Source: Polychytrium aggregatum
Lineage: Eukaryota > Chytridiomycota > Chytridiomycetes > Polychytriales
Assembly (NCBI RefSeq): GCF_025602895.1
Contig: NW_026516217.1
Location: 620,001 to 684,000, forward strand
Direction of reading: 5' to 3'
Length of the DNA: 64,000 nt
Position numbers and translations under genes: made by a program. Below, in pieces: positions 56,889 to 64,000 of the stretch. Under the pieces are notes generated by a model. The model made no database searches. It was not told the origin of the DNA and worked only from the letters and a program-made list of their open reading frames with translations. Each line of letters starts with the position of its first letter. The first letter of the stretch is position 1.

Positions 56889-58224
56889 GGCTTGGGACTG
56901 AACAAGACACGGATTGCTTTCAGGGGGTGTCTGCGGGACTGTCGTTTGCCGATCGTCGCTGATTCAAGGTATCGATATATGGAGATAGATAGGCTGTGCC
57001 GAGTCACCAAGCTCAGCTAATGTCGACAGCAAGCGGCGTATTGCCGGGGTCTACAGGAGAGAAGGCCGGGCATGTGGTGGTGTGAGCGGATGTCCGGCAA
57101 TCTGCCAGCGGCTAATCTGGGCATCGGTGTCGGATGGCAAACACCAGCCAAACAGCCAAACAGCCAAACCTCACCTCAGGGATCGCTCAGACGGCCTGTG
57201 GATGGGAGCTGGTGGGCCGCAGAGTCCACGGGCAAAGCAGGGAGCGGCGGCAAAGGGTGTGGATGGAGGGCGAGCCAGGCCGACTGGGGCGATGGAGGAG
57301 AAGAGCCAAGGCCGATGCGATGGCAAGCGCTGGATGAGCAAGACTGGGTCGGCGCCAGAAAGAGCGGCGGCGGTGTTTGAGGCAGAGGGCGGTGAGGAGA
57401 GCGCAGCCAGGATGCCCGGGCTGCCGGAAAATCCGGCGCCGTATATATATATATGCCAGAGCAGGCGGGGTGCTGGCAGGCAGAGGAAGCGCAGATATCA
57501 AACCTCGGCAAGACCGGAGACTGGATGGGCAAGCAGCAGCGTAGGATCTGTTCGCCGATCGGCGCCAACGAAGCAAAGGGCATCACACCACCAAAGAACA
57601 CGCCCGATTTGGCGCTGCGACAAAGCCGAGGGCGCAAATGGAGGGGGCAGTGATACCGATGGAGGTGGCAGGGATACCGATGGAGATGGCAGTGATACCG
57701 ATGGTGGTGGAAGTGCCGATACCGACGACCTGATCGGTGGCGGCATTATTTGCTGCATGTAAATGTTCACGGCGCTCGTCGGGTCTTGGAGCATCTGTGT
57801 CGGCTCTGACTTCGATCGCCGCGCCATCACCAGACAAACACACTCTGTTCGTTGACCGGCCAACTTGGATGTGCTCAAGCTGCCGCACCGAGTCATGTCG
57901 CCAGAATCAAGCAGCCCGAGAGTGTATTTCACCCGGCGGTCAGCATGTGGGCAACAAGACACGCAAACGTCACAGACACGCCGTGCGCCAGCTATATACC
58001 ACTCTCCTCGGGCTCGAAGCGAGGAGGCTGCCGGATGGCCACGGACATGCCCAGATCAGCCATCGCATATCCCAAGAACCAGGGGGGGGGGCGCACAAGC
58101 GAACGGAGCAAGCGTTGGGCAGAGTCAATGTCGGCTATCCAGGAGCAAGGACTGCTACAGCATGGGAAGCGACTATGAGCTCCCTCGAAACCGGAGACAG
58201 GGCCACGACGGCCTCGGGACGCAT
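56889..58224. other. Gene-poor region with TA run and 21-bp minisatellite
   Basis: 1.34 kb without a supported gene between the DHHC gene start and the Groucho-like gene end. It contains a (TA)n run at 57442-57454, a 21-bp minisatellite (57649-57727), and a run of ten G at 58081-58090. The open frames (up to 226 codons on plus, 154 on minus) translate the minisatellite into simple repeats and show no domain; a short lineage-specific gene cannot be excluded. Confidence 0.5.
57649..57727. repeat. 21-bp minisatellite around GATACCGATGG, about 4 copies
   Basis: GATACCGAT/C starts at 57652, 57673, 57694 and 57718: spacing 21, 21, 24. Because 21 is a multiple of three it keeps reading frames open on both strands. 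Confidence 0.85.
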
Positions 58225-61200
58225 CTAGTACTTCACAGTATAGACGAACGCATTGGTGTCTCCGGACGAGATGACAAAGTAGTTGCCGCAACTCGAAACT
58301 TCGGACGCCAGGATCGGCTGGCCGCCCGTGGATTGCTGTTGATCAGACATTGCATCAGGTTTGGGGGAGGCGAGGGCGAGATTTCGTCAGCTGGACAGCC
58401 CATCATCTGGCATCAGACCCGACCAAGCCACCGGCACTTACCGCAAACAGCGCACCCAGATCCTTTGCACACCAGATGATCCATCGGCAGTCCTGGCCAG
58501 TAGTGATCAGCCACTCGCCGTTCGGGGCGTACTTGACCGTCAGGATCGCCTGGGTGTGTTTGTTGCCCTTCTTGGAGAGCCCGTCGTGGTCGTTGACATC
58601 GACCAGCTCGACCTCGCCGTTCTCGAGGCTGCAGATGGCAGGACATTAGCGAGGGTGTGGGAAAGCATATACACCGCGGGGCAAGCGAAGCGACGCATGT
58701 TGTAAGGCTCGGCAACCGATCCGCGCACCAAGTAAGACTGCTCTACAGCCGGTGATCCCATGGACCACAGGTGGCCAGCTGATATGAAAGAGCCAGGGTG
58801 AACGAGCGCCTCGCACAACCCGACAAGACCGCAGTGTTATGTCCGCTCTCGCGCGCCCCCGCCCATCTCGACACTTACCCGCAGACAATATTGGGCCGCA
58901 CAGGCGAGATGCCCAGGGCAAAGACTTGAGAGCCGAAATGCCATTTGCCGACTTCGCCCGAGTCCATGTCCCAGACGCGTACGGTTCTGTCAAGCGAGGC
59001 TGGTGGCGATAGGCGATAGGCGTTAGAGCTCAGCCTGTCTCGATGTGTGTCGATGCTGTCTCCGTGTATCCTGCGCCATGTGTCTCGACGTGCTGGGATC
59101 CATAGTTTATCTGGCACATCCTGGAGGAAGCTGTGGCCCTTGGTGATAGCCAAAGCAGCCGGCTGGATCCTGATTCCCCTTGGCGAGCCACCTCGCCCTG
59201 GTTGTCCCATATTTCCGTGATGAAAAAATAGCAGGAGGGTGCGGAAATGCTTACCAGTAAACAACTGATCGCCCATCGGCGTCAGCGCTACGCCGGTGAT
59301 GAGATCGGTATGTCCCGACAGTGTGCGACCGATCTTGCCCTGATAGAGGTCCCAGATACGGACGATGCCATCGCCGCAAGCCGCGTAGGCCAGACGGCTA
59401 TCCGTGCTGACTTGGATACTGTAGATGGCCACGTTCTGGGTCTTGAGCTTGCACGTCACCACCAGACCCTTTTCAATGTCGATGACCACGAGGTGCGAGC
59501 CTTCGCCACCAACAAGTAGTCGCTTGCCGTCACGGGTTGGTCTGAGTGCCCGCACAACCCCGAGCCCCAGGTCGGCGAAACAGTCCAGCGCGTGGATACA
59601 CTTCCCGATCTTGCCTTCCTTGTGCTCGTAGTCCCACATCTTCAGCGATAGCTTGCTGCCCGTGAAGATGTATCGGCTGTTGACCGAGATAGCGATGGCG
59701 CAGACGGTGTCGCCGTGAGGGAGAGCCAGGCTCTGCGTGACCTTGGTCGGGCAGCCCTCGGGTCGGTTGGCAGCGACGGCGGCGGCGGCGGCGCCGGACC
59801 GGTGTGCGCCGGGAAAAGGGCCCCCAGCGACAGCCGGAAGCGGCATGCCCGGACCAGTGCTTGATACGACTCGGCCACGATTCGCCGGTGAGATCGAGGC
59901 TTGCGCTATCGGCTGGCCCGGCAGCTGCACGCCAGGCGGAACTTGGGTCTGAGGCGGCATTTTCGGGACTCCTGCTGGGACGCGGCCATCATTGGCGGGA
60001 GACGATACCACCGCCTGTGAGCCAACATGGGGGAAGGGTTGGGAATACTTGGGCACAGACGCAACGGGATATGCCGAGAATCGAGTCGGTGTCATTTCAG
60101 GAGCTGGAGGGATGTGGCCGAGGAAGCGAGGATCTGTAGCTGCCGGTCTGGAAAATGCGACAGGGCACAAGAACAACGGTGTCAGAAACATGGAACGCCG
60201 TTGTAGGTTACGTGGCATGGGCCTTGATAAAGCTTTGATCGATGCCAAGCGAAGCAGAACGCGCTCGTTGCGATATGGCGAGCTCGACAGACCCGATGCA
60301 AGTACAATCGGGCACTTGCCGAGAACGATTCCGCAAGAAATCCATCGACACTCACCCAGCATCGAACTTTGGCGGACCAGCATCGGTCTTTTTCGAGCGT
60401 AGGGCCGCCCGAGAGGCCATGTCTGCATCTAAACAATTGGAGTGCGCGTGAGCAACGATGGGATTGTAGCAAAGGACACTTGCTGGGCAAAGTCCAACCG
60501 ATGGAGGGGGGGGGAGCGCGGCTTACCAAAGACTGATGAAGTAAGAACCGGGAACGAGGTCTGCTTCCAAGAGGGCGAGAATCGAGATTGGGATGGAGCC
60601 ACCGAGCAAGGGACAACGGAGTGACGTCAGCTCTGGCACTCATCCGAGAGCCAGCAAAAGGTATCGATGGCCGTGAAACCAGCACAGGGAGCCAGGCGCA
60701 AGACCGGAAACGACCTATCTACCTCTTCAGGGAACTTGCGCTTGAGACTGACATCGGGAACGGAGGGCGGCGTTGTCGCGATTGGGGCGCCACTCCGAAT
60801 GCCATCCGTCTCGATCTGATTGGAACGACATATGATTGGGTTGACAGTCCAGATCGGATTCGGGGGAGTGGGCGGAAATGATCATTGTCGGATTTGAACG
60901 GAGGGGGAGGAGGAGCGACCGAGATTTCGTCAAAGAATCGGAGCGGTCGTCCAACGATCGAGAACATTCGGCGAAAGATTGGGCAGTCGATCCAAAGCCG
61001 AGCCGTCAACCAAGAGAAGCAGTGATCCAAAATAGAGAACATTCGTTCGAGAATTGGCGAATCCAAGGATGAGTTACATGGCGAGTGGCGAGTGGCGAGT
61101 GGCGAGTGGCGAGTGGCAAGTGGCGAGTGGCAAAGCGATCGACGGACGAGACCGAGTGCGAAGCGCAATGTCCACACGCCAGTCAGCAGCGCCAGATTAT

Positions 61201-63313
61201 GGGTTGGATGTTTGGGCTCGAAAGCGAGCCGCAACACACACACGTGTCCACTCAGCGCCGTCAAGGCGAATATGGAGTGAGGGGGGGGGCAGACGGGGCA
61301 ATGGCGTACCTTCACAGACAACGCCGTTGATGATTTGGGCTGCGAGGATGGATTTGCTAAGGGGAAAGACGATGATGCCGGTTGTGGTGTCGGAAGGGGC
61401 TGGTGAAAGGAGAGCGATGGAGCGACAACAGCACGGGCGATAAGGGGGCGCACGCACAATTCGTCAGTGCAAAAGCAAGGCTGTAATCTACATCCGCAGC
61501 GCCCGTTTGCCTGCGAAGGAAATAGCATGACCCCTTCAAAGATGTTGCCGAGGGTGTTGCCGAGCCGTTGTGCAACACACGACGAACCTGCTCCAAGAAC
61601 TCCTTGATCGTTTGCATATCTGACTGAACGCCGTGTTGGATTTGAGGCTTGACCATTGGCACCAGCTGGTTGATGATTCCCCGATACCGTGCGCTGGCAT
61701 CAACGTACCGAGCATTCTCGATCTTGAGCCTAGAGTACTGTTCATAGTACTAGGCGAGAGAGAGAGAGGGGGCGGGCATTAGATCAGGCTGAAGCAGAGC
61801 CACAGGGACCCGACTCAGGAGACGCGGCCGTCTATCGGAGCTGAGCACGAACAGTCATATGGCGAGCAATCCAGACACAAACGACAGCAACAAGAAAGGG
61901 GGGTGCTGCAAAGAAGGCGAAACGGACAAAGGCCACTGGGGGGAGATGCGAGGCGGGGCGAGGGCGAGACCGCCGCCGTGGGAGGGGACAGGAGCATTGT
62001 ATGAAAGGTGGGATCGGCAAGCGATGCGATGGGGGCAAGTTGATCATGGCGGCGGTGAGGGGTGCGGAGACGTAGAGAGGAGCAGCCGGATATCAAAGCC
62101 CGGGTTGGTGGATTGGGAACAGCTACGGATGCAAGCGGGGGTGTGGAGAGCACGGACACTCTTTGCGAGCGTCTCGGCAGAGGAGGCGATCTCCAACGTC
62201 AATATCCCCCGCACGTCCGGAAAGGCAAGGCGCAACACCCTTCAAAGTCGAGGTCAGACGGGGCCGGACGGGTACCTTCAAATAGCTGGCTTGGAGCTCG
62301 TGCCGTTCTTTTTGCAGCTGCCGCAGCGACCGCTCCATCGCGACAATGTCCTCCCGAATCCGATCGACGTAGTCAGGCGGGCCGGAGTAGCTGAACGGAC
62401 TGCGGGCTCTCTTGGGGAGGCCGCCTAAGGCGGTCGACTCCGAGAGCAGCGCAACGTCGGGATCGGTCCCATCGCGGTCCTTTGGCTTTTGCGATTTATC
62501 GTGCAGGGCCTTCTGGCGGGAATAAAAATCGTGTGCCTCAAAGTCTTCCTGCGGAACCAGCGCATATGATGAGATGGCCGCGTGGAGGGCAGGCTCGGCG
62601 ACGGCGTCCGATGTGTCGCTGGCTGGTTTGAGGTCGTCCTTGGCCGGTGAGCTACGGTGAATGAGCTCGGGGGAATCGGCAGCGGACTTGGAAGCCGCCA
62701 TGCCAGCGCTGCTGCCGACGTTGCTATTGCTGCCATTGCCTCTGCTGGTGCCGTTGGCTGGGACGACGGGCTGGTCGAGCCTGGTGGGATCCAGAGCGGG
62801 GTGGTGCTTTGGACTTTCGGCGGCACCGTTGGAACCGAGCTTTTGTTCGGCTTCAGGGTACACGTATGGCTGGACGAGGTCCGGGGATCCAGAGATCGGG
62901 ACACCGGTAACCGGCGAGTAGGAGACGGGCTTGGAGAGAGACCCGAGCTGCTCACCACCCGCGATCGCCTGGGAGGCTTCTGTGGGCTCTTGGTCGATCT
63001 GCTCATAGCTGTGCACAGGCGATTCGGCTCGTGGGGCGCTTGTGAGGGTCGCTGGTGGGGTGGCATCGGCAGCCGGATGGAGAGAGTCGTGATTGGGCTC
63101 GATCGCCATTGGGTCGGAGCCATCGGGCAGCGGGGCCATGGCGGCGACTGAGGCAAACTTGGCAGATGGGGATGGGTCGGCAGCGTGCGGCAGCGCAGAG
63201 AGCTTGCGTGCGGTGTTGGGTGTGGAGACAGGGTACGCTAGAGGCGAGTTGGATGCGGTTCGGCCCGATATCATGATGCGACCGCCGGAGTCGTTGCTGC
63301 CGGCAGCATCCAT
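58225..63313 (-). CDS. Groucho/TLE-like WD40 transcriptional corepressor
   Basis: Groucho/TLE proteins tetramerise through an N-terminal Q domain, and a C-terminal WD40 propeller binds repressor peptides. Supported minus-strand exons, in phase: 63313-62276, 61749-61577, 61356-61310; then 60428-60356, 60147-59255, 58999-58879, 58628-58442 and 58335-58225. Between 61309 and 60429 one or more short exons are needed (a PDVSLKRKFPEE segment near 60757-60733 and QTSFPVLTSSVFG near 60564-60528 are candidates); I could not fix them. Estimated length is about 920 residues. The Q-like coiled coil spans exon 1-2: YVDRIREDIVAMERSLRQLQ, then YYEQYSRLKIENARYVDASA and RYRGIINQLVPMVKPQI. The order DRI.E...L...YY...L.IE resembles TLE. 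The WD40 part begins GDTVCAIAISVNSRYIFTGS and LSLKMWDYEH, then LLVGGEGSHLVVIDIE, ACGDGIVRIWDLYQGK, LSGHTDLITGVALTP, DRTVRVWDMDSGE, FGSQVFALGISPVRPNIVCG and the last blade YFVISSGDTNAFVYTVKY. Residues 1-310 are Pro/Ser-rich. Confidence 0.82.
61081..61133. repeat. 7-bp tandem repeat (GCGAGTG), about 7 copies, in a Groucho-like gene intron
   Basis: TGGCGAG units run from 61081 to 61133 within the unresolved intron interval between exons at 61310 and 60428. Confidence 0.85.
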
Positions 63314-64000
63314 GTGCAGCAGGGAGCAGAAACAGGCTGGTTAGCGGGTCCGCAGCACATGGCTTCCCGTTCTCTCTCCCTCGACGGTGGCGGCGGTTGC
63401 GGACCGGCTCGGGGTGTTGCACGTTTGCGAAGGCCAGAGCACGGCACAGAGGTAGTCCGAGGCCGAACGAGACGGCCGGGGCCGGGGCCGGGCGATTTGG
63501 CCCCTGCAGGCACGAACAGGACGACAGGACGACGAAGGACGGGTGGCCTCGATCCGGTGGCATCATCGCCGTCGTGAAAACCACAGCGCAAAGGCCGGCG
63601 TGGAAACAGGATTCGATGCAGAGCAACAGACACTGCTGGCGGCCGGCCGGACGGCAGAGCTTCTCAAGCAGCCAGCCGAGCTAGACATGGCACAACGGCA
63701 ACAGCCACCCTTACCGTGGAAAAGCAGTCCAGAAGCGGGGGAGCCGTGTCCTGGGTGCGAGGGGAGGGTGATGGTCGAGAGCCTTGGCGGTGCGATCTGG
63801 GGGGGGGGCAGTAGCCGGGAGGAGAGCCGTGCGAGATACGCAACCAGGGAGAGCGATTCGAGCGAAGCCGCACTGGGCTGGACGGGCGACGGCAGATCGA
63901 AGAAAGGATGAGTTACAAAGTCCCCGTTTGACGGCCGTGGCCCAGATTGCTTTGGCGTGTGGCCAGTCGGCCGCTCACAGAAACTCAAAGAATAAGCAGG
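63314..64000. other. Region upstream of the Groucho-like gene, to window edge
   Basis: 687 bp, presumably promoter and 5' leader of the Groucho-like gene. It includes a GGGGCCGGGGCCGGGC tract near 63479-63496 and a G9 run near 63800. Open frames (up to 141 codons) have no recognisable product. Confidence 0.5.

Noticed and set aside
57082-57762. 226-codon plus-strand open frame
   Set aside because: It translates the minisatellite and low-complexity DNA; no domain, no clear start context, and an equally long frame exists on the other strand.

Overview
This window is nuclear DNA of a fungus. It is GC-rich, with split genes and short GT-AG introns. Many gene families (RIM15-type kinase with receiver domain, SER1, RanBP1, LSM8, MTQ1, Pfa-type DHHC enzyme) are fungal or pan-eukaryotic. 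Muskelin, a Groucho/TLE-type corepressor, a TIR-STAND-TPR protein and an SLC35F6-type carrier, absent from the familiar yeasts, suggest an early-diverging lineage, possibly a zoosporic (chytrid-type) fungus. That placement is inference. I saw no rRNA, tRNA, CRISPR array, transposon or virus.

Layout. 1-3243 (-): 3'-truncated muskelin. 4149-5830 (+): RanBP1. 6427-7389 (-): LSM8. 7983-9310 and 9823-10965 (+): two adjacent BAG-domain proteins. 11468-12598 (+): phosphoserine aminotransferase. 14073-24058 (+): a very large RIM15-like PAS/AGC kinase/receiver protein. 24729-26433 (-): SLC35F6-like carrier, divergent from a lysophospholipid acyltransferase at 26824-28062 (+). 28641-29529 (-): small secreted Cys-rich, probably GPI-anchored protein, divergent from the TIR-STAND-TPR gene at 29942-32355 (+). 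32741-34284 (-): aldo/keto reductase. 34745-38094: three DUF4360 secreted-protein genes, the third broken by a 14-bp tandem duplication. 38419-41728 (+): EF-hand MscS channel. 41947-42789 (-): Cdc25/rhodanese-like protein. 43136-44128 (-): thymidylate synthase. 44604-45970 (+): membrane-anchored SDR. 47274-49064 (+): orphan disordered protein. 49635-50720 (+): HemK/MTQ1 glutamine methyltransferase. 51254-54071 (+): SR splicing factor with micro-exons. 54749-56888 (-): DHHC palmitoyltransferase. 58225-63313 (-): Groucho/TLE-like corepressor.

Exon structures were read by eye. I required GT..AG borders, continuous phase across every junction, and agreement with the known family pattern. Where all three agree the model is strong; where they do not I say so. 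Most genes are housekeeping or signalling genes with no operon-like link to their neighbours. The exceptions are the BAG pair, the DUF4360 cluster, and possibly the divergent TIR-STAND / Cys-rich pair. The intergenic DNA and several introns are rich in short tandem repeats.

The strongest candidates for something new are the fungal TIR-STAND-TPR receptor-like protein, which keeps the putative TIR catalytic glutamate but has lost the P-loop lysine, and the fungal Groucho/TLE homologue.
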